64,000 bases of DNA from Plasmopara viticola (GCA_001695595.3 MBPM02000042.1:1-64000), one strand, 5' to 3'. Positions 13,081-24,331 are shown, numbered from the stretch's first letter. Notes: generated from the sequence alone by a model not told the origin. Translations and numbers: made by a program.

Positions 13081-14700
13081 GCATTTTCTAATGATAACTG
13101 ACTTCACTGTTGTGGTTCGTGTCGCTCTTACTATGCCCCCACAGCAGACAGCGTGAGCACCTTAGCTCATTTCAAATACAGACTTGGCTTGCACCTAGAG
13201 CATCGTAGGAGTATAAATCAGACAAAAAATAAAGCTTACTGTGTACAAATGTCACGCGGCCCACCGTTTTATTTACGCCATTATGTGGTATGAAAGTTCG
13301 ATTTCTCGTAGAGCACTATCGCGCCACATACATCGGTCACCCCACTCCCTGTCCTAGGTGAGAAGAATTGAAGCCTCATTGCTGACTACGACTTGCCAAT
13401 CATGGCATCATATGGCGGAGAGTGCTCTTCTTGACGGTTTTTGCGCGAATCTAGAGAATATGTGGCCGACACAACCGAGACAGAAGCATTTGGGTGGTAC
13501 TCTGCAAACGCCACGTTTACCTGAGCAACACAATTGCAAAACTGTGCTTTGCACACATCACTCTCACGAGCAACCAATGCTCTCACTACGAGTCCCAAAC
13601 GCTTATGTTTGATGAGCCAAAGCGCATACCCAATACCTTGCATGAGGCTCAAGAGAAGGAGATGCGACAGCTGCAGAACTGAATTATCTTAGTTCGAAAT
13701 TCACGAGCGAAATAAATGTTTTGCTTTAGAATCCGATTTGCTTGGGACACGGACAGCTCTAAGTGCGAGACAATTGGTACCGCAAAATGCTTTTTATGTA
13801 GAATACCGTGCTCATTTGACTGCTCAAAATGCAATAAATATGTACCGGCACTGTGGATTGTATTTGTTATACTTGTGGCTTTTACGATGGAAAAGCGCTC
13901 TTTAAGAACTGAGTAGAAATTTACGAGAGGCTGTACTCTCTACTTGCACTTAGCAATAATCCCAACAAAGTGGATGTTCGCCAGAAAATATCACTTGGCT
14001 GAAAGTTCGTCGTCTTATGCCAACGGACGGACGTCTTTCGATCAAAGGTGCACGATCTATTAAATTCTTCTGCCGTCGTCTTTATGGACATCTGAATGAA
14101 CTTTACCGTCTTCTCAGCACTTTTAGCTTTCAAGGATACAACGTGGTCATGTCCAAGAAGCTGAGGATAATATTCAGGAACATTTTCGACTCAAAAATCA
14201 TTTTGGTAAAGTGGTTTCTCAAACTTTCTTGCGTCTGGTAGTAGATATATCGCCCCCTTTTTTTCACGAAAACCTTGGCGACGGCATCAACAAGAATGAT
14301 ACCTATGTGGTAACCTCTGTATTAGTAGAAAAGGAAAAGGGCGAGATCTCAGTATCATGCGGCGCAATAAGTGGCTATTGTCTTGACGTCGTTTGCTTTG
14401 AAAGTTCCGCAGCCTGAATATCAACGCCGGCGACCTTGACAAATTTCACATGCACTGCCTCGGCTTGTTCTGTCCAACCAAAACTTGAGGATTGAGCGCA
14501 GATGAGATATGATCCACAACCATGTCGCTTGATTTGTGGTTATCGACACAGCGATTGTGGCACTTCGTGCCCAGAAAAAAATATGGCTCAACTACAGGAT
14601 AATATTCCCGTGGCTGTGTATGACCCGGTATCATTCTTCTCGCGTTCGAGTCAAATTCGAGATTAATCACTGTCTACCACCCACCGATTTCATAATTCGG
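13081..14700 (+). repeat. Dispersed relic family R1, copy b
   Basis: Collinear with 28530-30090. Shared nucleotide landmarks are a CATCGGTCACCC block (13330 and 28786) and GTGGCACTTCGTG (14558 and 29988). On the plus strand both copies give broken translations with similar pieces: a segment like MSKRLKSIFRSI near 14150/29610 and a segment like VVALRDQNRIIAQLRD near 14550/29980. This suggests a decayed protein-coding gene read left to right. I do not recognise the family. The longest open frames (84, 74 and 74 codons) cover different parts in different frames. Confidence 0.6.
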
Positions 14701-15400
14701 TCCATTTATGGTAACATTCAAACCTTAGTATGCTCGTATTGCACAAAAGTGTGAAACATATGTGCTATCCCTTTTTTGGCTATGACCTTAAATATTGCGA
14801 TAAAGTGCCAGTGTAATTCAGTCCTGAAGACGTTAGATACTGCATATGTAGATAGAATTCCAGCCCTGATGAGGTCAAGACCTTGATTTAATATTGAGAT
14901 ATGTTTTTTTTGCTTAAACAATCCTCTGAAACACCTTTGCTTTTCATATTCATGTGTCGTACGTATCTATGCTTGCTAGGATACACGCCGTTGGTATTAT
15001 CAGACCTCGTATGGTTAGACCTCGTCCTCGTTAGACTACTACATTGTAACTATAGCTTTGAAGCTGTAAGTAGCCAAACGGCTTGCTGATGTCATATCTT
15101 CGACAATGCGCAAGCAAGTCGAAGATTGTGTGTCCAAGAGATTTGGCACCTATCGAGAAACTAAGTCGGTTTCATACTATTAAACCCTTCCAAGTAATAA
15201 TGCCAAATGCATGGCTTTACGCCGAGTGGTATCCGCATGCTAGACAAGGTGCGCTTTGAAACACGCACATATCTGTCGTGAGCTTGCGCTAATATAATAG
15301 CTCTTTTTCAATCGATATTGTCCATAGATGCAGCACTAAAAGTGGCCAACACAATTTCTTCTTGCCGCGCTCAGTAGATGAGCATACTGCTCGCCGCCAT
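14700..15400. other. No recognisable gene
   Basis: Short overlapping frames below 75 codons, no domain and no structured repeat that I can identify. Confidence 0.4.
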
Positions 15401-15720
15401 GATGTGTATTGGCCAAATGGCCACATGCGGAAGGTCGTTCTAGTTCACATTGGACCCGAGTGGGGGAACGGCTCACGGAACGGCAGTCGTTGGCGAATCG
15501 CATATACATTTGCTCGCTGCGTTACTGACTCAAGCCAACGGGTTCAAAATCGGAATGTGCTTTGAAATCTTGCCGTTGACTTGGTCCTTTTTTTCCTTTG
15601 TCATCAAATTTAGTGACCTCAGCAATAAACACAGTTGAGGTTCGCGTGTCCGCTTTAAGATATTTTAATTCCCTGTTCGATTCGTTGACGTCTTTTGAAT
15701 GGCTAGCAAATCTGACAGAA
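15400..15720 (+). repeat. Dispersed repeat family R3, copy c
   Basis: Third copy of the family at 2150-2450 and 4490-4750. The closing block at 15648-15690 (GCGTGTCCGC...CCCTGTTCG) matches both others. Overlapping frames at 15362-15565 and 15450-15638 are short and unrecognised. Confidence 0.5.
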
Positions 15721-15729
15721 GGTCTGCCA

Positions 15730-17290
15730 CCATTGATCATTCTTCTCGAAGCAATAGGATTGCTTTGACAGAGCTATCAATAAGCTGAGGCGCCTTTGCA
15801 GTTCCGGCGGTCAGATAGCCTACCAGATTCATTGCTAAAAGTCTGAGGAAGATACCCTACATCTAGCCTATCCGTCTAGATCATTCTAGAAGCTTCGCAA
15901 TAGTTGTGACGTCATCCAATTAAATTTAGAAGTAGCCCCGGCACCAGATGCTCCTGCTTGGTCGTTGGGACTTGAACAACCTCACCATTTTTTGAAAATG
16001 ATACATCGCCGCTGGTTCGAAAAATCTACATGGATTTTAACTTCATCGCTGCGATAATTTGCATTTGCATCCGTAATTTGGCCAATCGAAGCTCGGGATA
16101 TGATGGGTGTGGCTCTACCAAAAATTCATACCGGTTCTCGTTGTTTTTGGCGTCACAGAATTACATCGAAATTACCGGTTTGAACTGCATGCCTCTTACG
16201 TACACTTTTCATGGTCTTGCTCTGTATGTGTTGATCGGTGAAATGGATGCACTTTGGTATTTTCTTAGGGTTTCGAACAAAAGGTGCTAGTTTAAAGTGC
16301 ACGATTGTGTGGCTTTTCAATACGCAATTAACCCTAAGCGTGCACATCATCGCCACCGTCCACCATCATCCAGGCGATTTCCACGAAGTCTAATTCAGTA
16401 AAAGACAACTCCAAAACGTCGTACAAGATCTCTAGTTGCACGGTGCAAAAGTCCGTACTGGCCACCATGCTCAGCGCCATGCTGTCGCTAGCTCGACCGC
16501 CACTCTTCTTTCGATCAGCCGTGAGCAGACTTATTTATCGCAAGTTCACGAGTAAAGCTTTTCCCGATAATACAATGTTTCTGACAACGGTAGTGTGATC
16601 CGCATTTTTACATCACCGAAACCTTAAGCTATTCATAAAATTCCTGACAAAGAAAAAATCAAAACTGTAAGCGGATTGTAGCAAGTGTTGCGCTATGTGG
16701 TGGCTGCAATAACTAAAGGCTCGTCATAGCTGTAAAAAGTTTATTTATGTGTCTTGTTGAACTGACGCTGTAACTGCTTTGCTGTGCGGTCATAAATAAG
16801 CTGGTATTAGCTAATAATCAATTCTATTGTGTCATACTTTTTATATCTTGTACAGAAAGTTGCAGCCGTTTTCGATGAGCTACATATTATAAGACTGTTA
16901 AAAGAAACATTCCTTGCGTAATATCGATCACAAAGACTTGATGGCCAACTATAACCACACACATCCCTTAATTTGAACAAACACCACAGCTTTGGGCCGC
17001 CAGCTATTACTTGACCTATAGTGATTAGCTCGAGCGTATGGATGCAACATTTCTACCATGACAAAGGCCTTAAAGATTCGATCAGAATTACCAAAATATC
17101 AGGTAGAGCCCCGACCATGCGAGTTCTTTACTTTTTAGCACAGTAAAAGTTAGGAAGCGCTACGTTTCATTTTTAATATTTCTGAATTGATTCTAATATG
17201 GCACTCCGAGATAATTTGGCCGGCATTGCCCACTTAAAATCAAGCCAACGAATTTCGTTGTCTTTGCTTAAGATCATCGTATGTTCTTCT
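15730..17290. other. No certain gene
   Basis: On the minus strand about 16500-16340 stays open for roughly 55 codons with an acidic, hydrophobic composition, and 16153-16356 is open on the same strand in another frame. Neither resembles a family I know. They may be fragments of a decayed gene. Confidence 0.3.
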
Positions 17291-17295
17291 TCTCC

Positions 17296-17730
17296 TTAGT
17301 CAGCGCCCTTGTTAAAGCGAATGCTGCCAAACTTTTGGTCGTGCGTGGCTATGGCTCGCTTGAACCACGACTCACTCATGTCTTTTGTTTCCGGCCAGCT
17401 TTTGCTTAGTGGTAACGGACCATGGACACACTAAAAGCCGTGTTGATATTTGGCGTACGTGTCCACCCTGCTTTTTGTGCTCGCCGCCATGAACGCGCGC
17501 AAGCCACGGTTAAGTTGTTGTATATTTTTGTGCGCACCTTCTTTGTATCCCTTGTTCAACGTGCACTTTTGGGCTGTTTTCGTTGCTTCTTCAAAAGTTT
17601 CAGATGCAAGTATCGGAGGACAAGACAGCGGCATTTTTGAAGACTTATAGTATTTTAAACATTGCGGTAAATTTCTTAATCTGCGTAGTATGTATTGGAT
17701 GTAATACAAGAGCGTTAATGTAGCGATCAT
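17296..17730 (-). pseudogene. Unidentified gene remnant with one in-frame stop
   Basis: A minus-strand open frame of 99 codons (17730-17431) ends at a TAG. The same frame then continues for 44 more codons to a TAA at 17296-17298. The downstream part contains a lysine-rich segment with the motif SWFKRAIATHD and looks coding. The whole frame would be about 143 codons, hydrophobic at the N-terminus and basic afterwards. I do not recognise the family. Either it is a short gene killed by a single nonsense change or the continuity is chance. Two adjoining open stretches in one frame favour the former only weakly. Confidence 0.4.
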
Positions 17731-18073
17731 TCGAAGGCACGCTTTGTACTTTAGATTTTACAATGAATGGTGGAGGGGTCAGGGCTATACAGGTGGCCAA
17801 ATCTTAGCATTTCAAGCATAATTTTAGTGTATTCAATGAAAACAATTCATGGTGAATTACTCAGTTATAGCTGTGCTTAAGACGCAGCTCATGTAACTTG
17901 GAAAAGGTCAAATTCTCAGAATTTTTTTCTATTAGTTAGATCGGCTTGAAGGGTTGGTATGTGAATATCAATTAAGCTATGATAGTGAGGCTTGCGCTTA
18001 TTCATGTTAGGCGGCACATATGTATTTATATCAATCTACGAGCAGATGGATACAAGCGGAGTACGAGGGTAAT

Positions 18074-18739
18074 TTAACTATTTGTAGATTTAAAGTTCTT
18101 CCGAATTTGTTGCTTGACAGAGTCTATAACCAACATCTGTCCCTTTTCAGATGTTGCTTGTTTGTAATACCTATAGATATCATCTTCACTTACTCCGGGT
18201 AGATTAAAATCTTTCAAAATTAGCTGGAGATCGCGTTTTGAATTTGTTTTTAGAATAGCTATGTATTCAGAATTCAATCGGATCATTTTATCAGTAGCAA
18301 AATAACTATGAGCTATGAAAATTGTTGAAAGTTCTTTGTGTCTTCCTCGAGTAAAGAAATGACTAAATAAATCTCTCTGAAGCTTCTTATCGTTGGAATA
18401 ATCATCAATAATAACAAGTTGTAAAGCATTTGGAATCTCTTTGATAGCATCAACACTTGGAGGAGCATCTGGATCATAAAACGTTACAAACCCTTGTAGT
18501 TTCTCTTTGATGTAATCGTTTAACTCTTGATCAGGGTTGCGAGCTATAATATGTAAGTGACTATAGACGTGTGGAGACTCTTTAGGTATATGGTAAGCTA
18601 GATTTGATTTACCAGAGAAGCTTGGGCCTAAAACTATCATTCGGAAGAGCTTCTGAATACCAAGCTTTTCATTTACTCCAAACAATTTCTCTTTGAACTC
18701 CTTTGGGAGCATCCCACCAAAATCAGGAATTGAACTCAT
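18074..18739 (-). CDS. A32-like (FtsK-HerA) genome packaging ATPase
   Basis: A 221-residue P-loop ATPase of the type that pumps DNA into preformed capsids in polintons, PLVs, virophages and giant viruses. The Walker A motif GPSFSGKSN lies at about residues 38-46 and is followed by an alternating hydrophobic/charged core. The Walker B segment LVIIDDYSND lies at about residues 108-117. Downstream, FFTRGRHKELSTIFIAHS fits the sensor/arginine region of the family. The length is near the usual 220-260 residues. The start at 18739 is the first ATG after the AT-rich spacer and is shared with a divergent fibre gene 46 bp away. The frame is intact, unlike the neighbouring capsid and fibre genes. Assignment to the family is firm; activity is not known. 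Confidence 0.9.
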   Translation of the reverse strand: MSSIPDFGGMLPKEFKEKLFGVNEKLGIQKLFRMIVLGPSFSGKSNLAYHIPKESPHVYSHLHIIARNPDQELNDYIKEKLQGFVTFYDPDAPPSVDAIKEIPNALQLVIIDDYSNDKKLQRDLFSHFFTRGRHKELSTIFIAHSYFATDKMIRLNSEYIAILKTNSKRDLQLILKDFNLPGVSEDDIYRYYKQATSEKGQMLVIDSVKQQIRKNFKSTNS

Positions 18740-18785
18740 CTTGAAAAGCTAAAATCTGTTGGTATATATATAATAGAATAAAAAT
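18740..18785. promoter_or_regulatory. Divergent viral promoter region
   Basis: The 46-bp spacer between the divergent ATPase and fibre genes contains TATATATATAATAG, about 15-30 bp upstream of both ATGs. Similar TATATA boxes precede the capsid, protease and small ORF genes, which suggests a common viral promoter type. Confidence 0.5.
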
Positions 18786-21490
18786 ATGCTTCCTTCGAGT
18801 TATATATCATCGTTGTACAATCCATTAGACTACATTGGCTCCTTTGGCTATCTAACTATTAGTGTTGGAGATTTGCGATATAACAAGCGAAACGGTGTAA
18901 ATTACACTTCGGATTTATACATTACAGGAAATATCTATCAAAATGGAACAATGATTAATTTGAGTGTGCTGTCGGGTATTACACCAGGAATTGCTTCTGC
19001 TGGTAAATTGATTGCTGTTGATTCAAATAGAGACATCACTAACATTAATAGTCTCTCAGCGTCGCAGTCAACTGGTACCCTTCAAACTGCAGCTCAACCA
19101 AGTATCACCTCGCTTGGAACACTACCAGCAACACTGAATATTAGTGGATCTACTCCTATAACTTGTAATAACTCCCTATCGAGCAGCACATGCTCATTAT
19201 CTGTTGATTCTGTATCTGGAGATCAGACATTTGGCAGTACAACAGCGAATAAGTTTCATTTGAGAACAAATGGAAATAGAAAAATAACGATAGGATCCAC
19301 AGGTTTAGTTGGCATTAATAATACTGCTCCTGCTAAGCAATTAGATATCATTGGATCAACCGCTTTGACAAATGCGCTATTCAAATTAGTGATGGAACAG
19401 TTCTATATCAGCAGTGGTTTGATGGGAATCAATGTTGTCTTTAAACATTTAGCAATCATCCGCTAACTTTTGCCACGAATAATGCTTCAGTGCAAATGTC
19501 AATTTTAACGAATGGAAATGTAGCTGTTAATAACACATTGACAGCTACGAATATATCCGCTTCAACGTTATATGGAACGCTTCAAACCGCTGCTCAGCCC
19601 AATATTACATTGCTTGGAACTTTAGCGACTCTTACAGCTACAGCAATTACTGGAACGCTTCAAACAGCTGCTCAGCCCAATATTACATCGATTGGAACTT
19701 TAGCGACTCTTACGACTACATCAATTACTGGGACACTTCAAACAGCAGCACAACCAAATATTACATCGATTGGAACTTTAACATCATTGAATACGGCAGG
19801 ATTAGTAATTGCTACTTTAACTGCTAATGGGCAATCGTTTAGATCTATAAATGGTACTTCAACATGTGCTCTGTTTCATTTTAACAATGGGGATGCTTAT
19901 TTTGGAATATCTACGGCAAACAATTTAGTCTTTCAAACGAGTAATACAGGAAGAATGACAATTAGTTCATCAGGTGCAGTATCGGGTATCTCATCATTAA
20001 GCGCTACTTCTATTACAGGAACTTTACAAACAGCAGCTCAACCTAATATTACATCTACAGGAGATTTAACGCTACCTACGTCATTGACAATTACAAATGG
20101 TACTACTCCACTATCAATCAGTAATACAACATCAACGAGTACCTTTCGCTTAACTATTCAAAATAGTGGTGGTGCTCAAGATATTGGTTCTTTTACAAAC
20201 CATAGTTTCTTCTTAAATTCAAACAATACAAGACGATTGCAATGTGATCCTGTTGGTAAAATTGATATTTTAAATCATAATGCAGCTACTGTTGGATTAA
20301 AGCTTGGTGGTACATTAATTACATCAAATGCAACAGAGCTTAACTACCTAGATTTAACTACGGGCCCAGGAACAGCAGAAGCTTCAAAAGCATTAGTATT
20401 AGATGCAAGTAGAAATTTAACAAATGTTGGTAAAGTTAATTTTACATCATCAGATGCTCCCCAACCTACCGGCATTACTAATGCAAGTAATTATGGCTTA
20501 AATATCTTATCAACAGTAAATACAAATGGACAGTACAATTCAGCTGCGATTGCATTTAGAAATAGTAATGTAGATGGTATGCCTCATGGTGTATTTTTAT
20601 CTCAACGTACTGCTGCAGCTGCTGGTGACCTAGTATTTTTAACACAATCTGCTACAAACAATGTATCAGAAACATGTAGAATGTTATCAACTGGAGCATT
20701 AGCAGTTAATGCTATAGCTGCTGCTGCCGTAACTGCTTTTGGAAGTGCAAACTATGTTGATGGTTCCTACCAGAAAGTATTAGATTTGCAATCAAACAAT
20801 GTGTCTCCAATAGATTTTTGCATTGAAAACTCTGGAACAAACGCAACAAGTACAAATGCAACTTGGATGGGCAATTTGACTAACAATGATTTACGATTCG
20901 GAGTCAATAACTCAACTAAGATGATTCTTGACACAAATGGGCGTTTAGGAGTTGGAACAACATCACCGAGTACTACTTTGCATGTTAGTGGAACTGTTTC
21001 TAATACATTTAATGTTGGGGGGCCTTTATATTCTACTGGGACATCTACAGCATACACTACAAGTCAATTGGGCCCCGTTACGGTGAGCGTCGCTGCTATG
21101 TTTGGTGGTCCGATTCAGTGTTCATCGATTTATTGTACATCGGATCGGAGATGCAAGGACATTATCGACCAAGTAGACACTGATTATTGCGATAAGTTCT
21201 ATGATCTAAACATTTATGAATACAAATACAAAGGGTCAGATGAAACAATTCCAAAAATTGGTTTCATTAGTCAAGACTTGTATGCAGCTGGATACATAAA
21301 TCTACTATCAATGACACCAAATGAAAATCTGAAGAAAGTGAATGAAAACGACATTGAAGGATATCAGATGAACATTGATTATAGTAAAATTACAGCGATC
21401 AACTTCTGTATGATAAAAAAATTATTAGCCTTTACTAAACAGATAGAAGCTGAATTAAATACTCTAAAAGCAAAACTGAAACATAATTGA
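18786..21490 (+). pseudogene. Tail-fibre-like protein with S74 chaperone domain, broken
   Basis: A long fibre-like protein in two frames: 18786-19466, then from about 19379 to 21490. The N-terminal and middle parts carry at least five repeats of the type TGTLQTAAQPNITSIGTL (near 19070, 19580, 19650, 19730 and 20020), a motif common in phage and giant-virus fibres. The C-terminus (from about 21137, SDRRCKDI onward) matches the intramolecular chaperone of endosialidases (peptidase S74), which trimerises the fibre and cleaves itself off. It ends in a coiled coil, as the family does. A one-base shift lies near 19380 and, in the downstream frame, a TAA at 19442-19444. The protein is therefore probably not made whole. 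It would act in host attachment on the virion surface. Confidence 0.85.
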
Positions 21491-21504
21491 TTGAAGCTCA
21501 ATAG

Positions 21505-21705
21505 AGTTGTCAGCAAAAAAACTTGATATTTTTGCCGGCTGACGGATACTAATAGCCTGACTGGTCTGAAGACCAGGCGAACTTGTTCGGCGGGCAAAGA
21601 CCCTTCGAACTTCGTTAGGACGGCGAGGGAGTTCACTCCGCGAGCCAATGGTGGAGGACCGAAGGTCCCCTAGAGCCCTATGGGCGCCCATTCTGGAGCT
21701 CGCGC
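21505..21705. terminator. Structured GC-rich spacer between convergent viral genes
   Basis: Between the fibre stop and the end of the capsid reading frame lie several stem-loops in series: 21509-21514/21538-21543 with an A-run facing a T-run, CTGGTCT/AGACCAG at 21561-21576, GGAGT/ACTCC at 21628-21639, and GGACC/GGTCC at 21656-21668. It is much richer in GC than the genes on either side. Position between convergent genes suggests bidirectional transcript termination. A small inserted element is an alternative. Confidence 0.5.
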
Positions 21706-21709
21706 CAAT

Positions 21710-23461
21710 CTACTCATATTCAACCACTTCACCGGTTAAACGATCAATAGACATTCGACAATTCATACCTTGACTACAAGTGTTGGTACCGGATACAAGG
21801 ATAGATTGAATCACATCTGGATTGGTTAAACGAGAGCAGTCAGCGATCAGCATGCGCTGACCAACATCCCATTTGAACGAGTCAAATAACCCATTGCTGA
21901 TCTCATGAGATAGAGCTCCGTTAATAGCTCCAAGCTTCTTGACTTCGTCTTGAAACGATTCGAATTAGTAGTCATGCGTTTTGTTAAAAACGTTTTCATT
22001 GCCAACCATTACCTGGAAATTCCGGACACTCGCTCCTGGCTGACAAGTCCATGGAGCAGAATCGAATGGAGATTGGAATTGTTCAGTATTCGCTGCACTT
22101 ACGAAATGACCACTGCTGGTTTCGCTAAATGGAATTAAAGCAACGTATTTGATATTCTTTAAGCTCGCAGATAGTTGAAAGCTAAAAGCAGCGTTTTGCT
22201 GACTGTTTTGCTGTCCAGTGCCTGCTCGCGCTTTAAAATACTGTGCGTAGCAGTCAAGGTAGTTGATTTTCTTAACAGGTTTAGCAACGATTTGACTTTG
22301 ATTAGCAATATCATAGAAAGGAATGTATAATCGAGTCGTTGTAAATGGGAAGATTTGACCAGAAGTCGAGATCGCTGTAATGTTGTTAGACATAACACCA
22401 AAAGCAACTCGTAGTGACCCAGCTGCACCTGTTGTCAATTTTCCTGCATTTGGATTACCAGTAGCTGCACTTGCTACCATTACAGGAACTGTAGAACAAC
22501 CGTTTAGGGAGACAGATGCTAAACTCATTAAATCACCAGTTGCAGTCGTGATATCAACGAAATCGGTGTTGAACGTCATGGTTAATTTGATTTGAGGATT
22601 TGCAACAAGATCTAATTCTTTGAAGATTGGATGGAGGTCAACTAAGTGAATCTTTAATACATAGTACCACGTACCAGCAACACCACCAGCGGTCGTTACA
22701 CCTGCTACGTAACCACCAGTACCTTGCTGCTGGATTTTAGCAAGAATAGCGCCACTTCGCGTTGTTGGCCAACCAAGAGGGTTTGTTGCTGTGATCGTTG
22801 CTCCAGTGGCATCAGAGGTACCAATTTGTTGTGGATTCCACATTAGACGTTGAATTAGTCCGGTATTAAGAGCTGGCGTTGTTTCGGGAATTAAATCAGT
22901 GGCTACAGTCGAGGCAGCATTGACTGAATTATTAACGAAACCATCTCCTTGTGTTGAAGTTGCAGGATTACTTCCACTTTGTGAGAAATTAAGACTTGAT
23001 ACATCATCTGGAGCAAGATAGCAATCTGCACCGTTCTTTAATAAATCATCATCACACCATTCAGTTTGAGCGCGTAAGTTGTTCCAATAATTTTTATAGT
23101 CATTGCTCGTAATGACACTTTTACCGTTAATTTCAACCGCTAATTTATCAACAATATTCCATACACCAGCTTTTAATCCTACCGCGAACCGATTTAGAAC
23201 TCCGTTAAGGGCACTTGCAGAAGTATTTTTAGCCGTTACTACATAAGGAACTACTACATATGAATCTCGAAGACTTCCATAACCAGTCGCACCATTTAGC
23301 TGTGAAGTTGCATTTATGATGACAGTTCCCGATTGATACGAACCGTTGTTGTCATCAACAACGCTAACAACACGTTTGTCTTTGCTGACACTGATAACTG
23401 GATCAGGACTAGTCGTCGAGTCATATAAAAACGAATCTGCTAATTGCGTGCTATCACTCAT
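21710..23461 (-). pseudogene. PLV double jelly-roll major capsid protein with in-frame stop
   Basis: An open frame of 498 codons (23461-21965) resembles capsid proteins of polinton-like viruses. An N-terminal strand region has NNGSYQSGTVIINATS, then a segment LRDSYVVVPYVVT, then FAVGLKAGVWNIVDKLAVEINGK, in the order usual for the first jelly roll. The frame ends at TAA (21965-21967), but reading continues in the same frame for 84 more codons to a TAG at 21710-21712. That extension has clear capsid-like sequence (ISNGLFDSF, then DCSRL, then SILVSG), the usual end of this family. The full frame would be about 583 codons. The gene is thus interrupted by one nonsense codon or is read through. The extension is cleanly preserved, suggesting recent damage. 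Confidence 0.85.
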
Positions 23462-23521
23462 TATTGAAATTGTAAGTTAATGCTTTTTATATTATGAGTA
23501 GCTATATATAAACATCAGATA
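23462..23521. promoter_or_regulatory. Divergent viral promoter between capsid and protease genes
   Basis: The 60-bp AT-rich spacer contains GCTATATATAAAC, with a TATA box serving either strand about 15 bp before the protease ATG and about 45 bp before the capsid ATG. It resembles the spacer at 18740-18785. Confidence 0.45.
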
Positions 23522-23884
23522 ATGATTTTGAAATTAAATAATCTGGGCGAATCTACTGCCAATGAACTACAACAACTTGCAAATCAGCTGAATGTTCATA
23601 TCGACAATATACTAGATTTCAGAAGCATTAGAGCCCCACTAGGTAATGGAAGCTACATTATTTTACTCCGATTGAATCCAGGAGTTAGACATTGGGTTTG
23701 TATGTGCAACAATGAATACTTTGATTCGATGGGTATTGGGCCACCGAGAATTCTTGGCGCTACGAAATATAATGACAAACAGTACCAAGGGAGCTATGAT
23801 AATTATTGCGGTTTATGGAGTATGCTGTACCTTTATAGTATACAACACAATCGACCTGATTTATTCAGAATTTTTATGATTTAA
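23522..23884 (+). CDS. Adenain-like (C5/C48, Ulp1-type) maturation cysteine protease
   Basis: A small cysteine protease of the adenovirus/polinton maturation type, which cleaves capsid precursors during assembly. The triad order is visible: His in RHWVCM at about residues 57-62, the acidic residue in YFDSMG at about 67-72, then a Gln in the YQGSYDNYCGLW stretch and the nucleophile Cys in its NYCG. The 120-residue length is short for the family (often 150-200). The end at 23884 may be a shifted tail: one base after codon 115 would open a 13-codon alternative tail ending at 23907, with the FYDL-like ending seen in relatives. Divergent from the capsid gene with a 60-bp spacer. Confidence 0.85.
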   Translation: MILKLNNLGESTANELQQLANQLNVHIDNILDFRSIRAPLGNGSYIILLRLNPGVRHWVCMCNNEYFDSMGIGPPRILGATKYNDKQYQGSYDNYCGLWSMLYLYSIQHNRPDLFRIFMI

Positions 23885-23916
23885 ATACAGAAGTTTCATT
23901 ATCTTAATATACCATC

Positions 23917-24306
23917 ATGAATAGAATCAGACGTTATAGAGGAACAGGAGTTGACGAGGCTACTCCAAAAGATAATAGAATCGATTTGATAATGAAAGAA
24001 TTGGAGTTTTTGCGATCTGAATTAGCTCAAAAAAAGGTTGAATCATCCATTTCGAAATATTTCAAAGAAGAGATTTTCACAAAAGATAGAGAAACCTTAC
24101 TCAAAGATGGATTTATTAGTAAAGGAGATTATCTAGAAATTCCATTAACGATACTTAATGCCAGATACAAACAATGGTGTATTGATACTGGACACAATCG
24201 TATGTTGCGTAAAGCAATCATTGAGAACATCCGAAACGACAAAGTCGATGGAGTTGTGTTCAAATATTACGATGGATACGACAAAATACGCGTTTTTCCT
24301 AGTTAG
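23917..24306 (+). CDS. Winged-helix-like protein resembling D5 primase C-terminus
   Basis: A 129-residue protein. Residues about 20-50 are charged and helical with heptad spacing, a possible short coiled coil. From about residue 70 the sequence has the pattern IPLTILNARYKQWCIDTGHN...AIIENIR, which recalls the winged-helix DNA-binding segment at the C-terminus of D5/P4-type helicase-primases and free-standing viral relatives. No helicase Walker motifs are present, so this is not a whole helicase. It starts 33 bp after the protease stop on the same strand and may be co-transcribed. DNA binding is an inference from a weak pattern. Polintons often carry unassigned proteins here. Confidence 0.5.
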   Translation: MNRIRRYRGTGVDEATPKDNRIDLIMKELEFLRSELAQKKVESSISKYFKEEIFTKDRETLLKDGFISKGDYLEIPLTILNARYKQWCIDTGHNRMLRKAIIENIRNDKVDGVVFKYYDGYDKIRVFPS

Positions 24307-24331
24307 TGTATTTATAGTTGATATTCTGACA

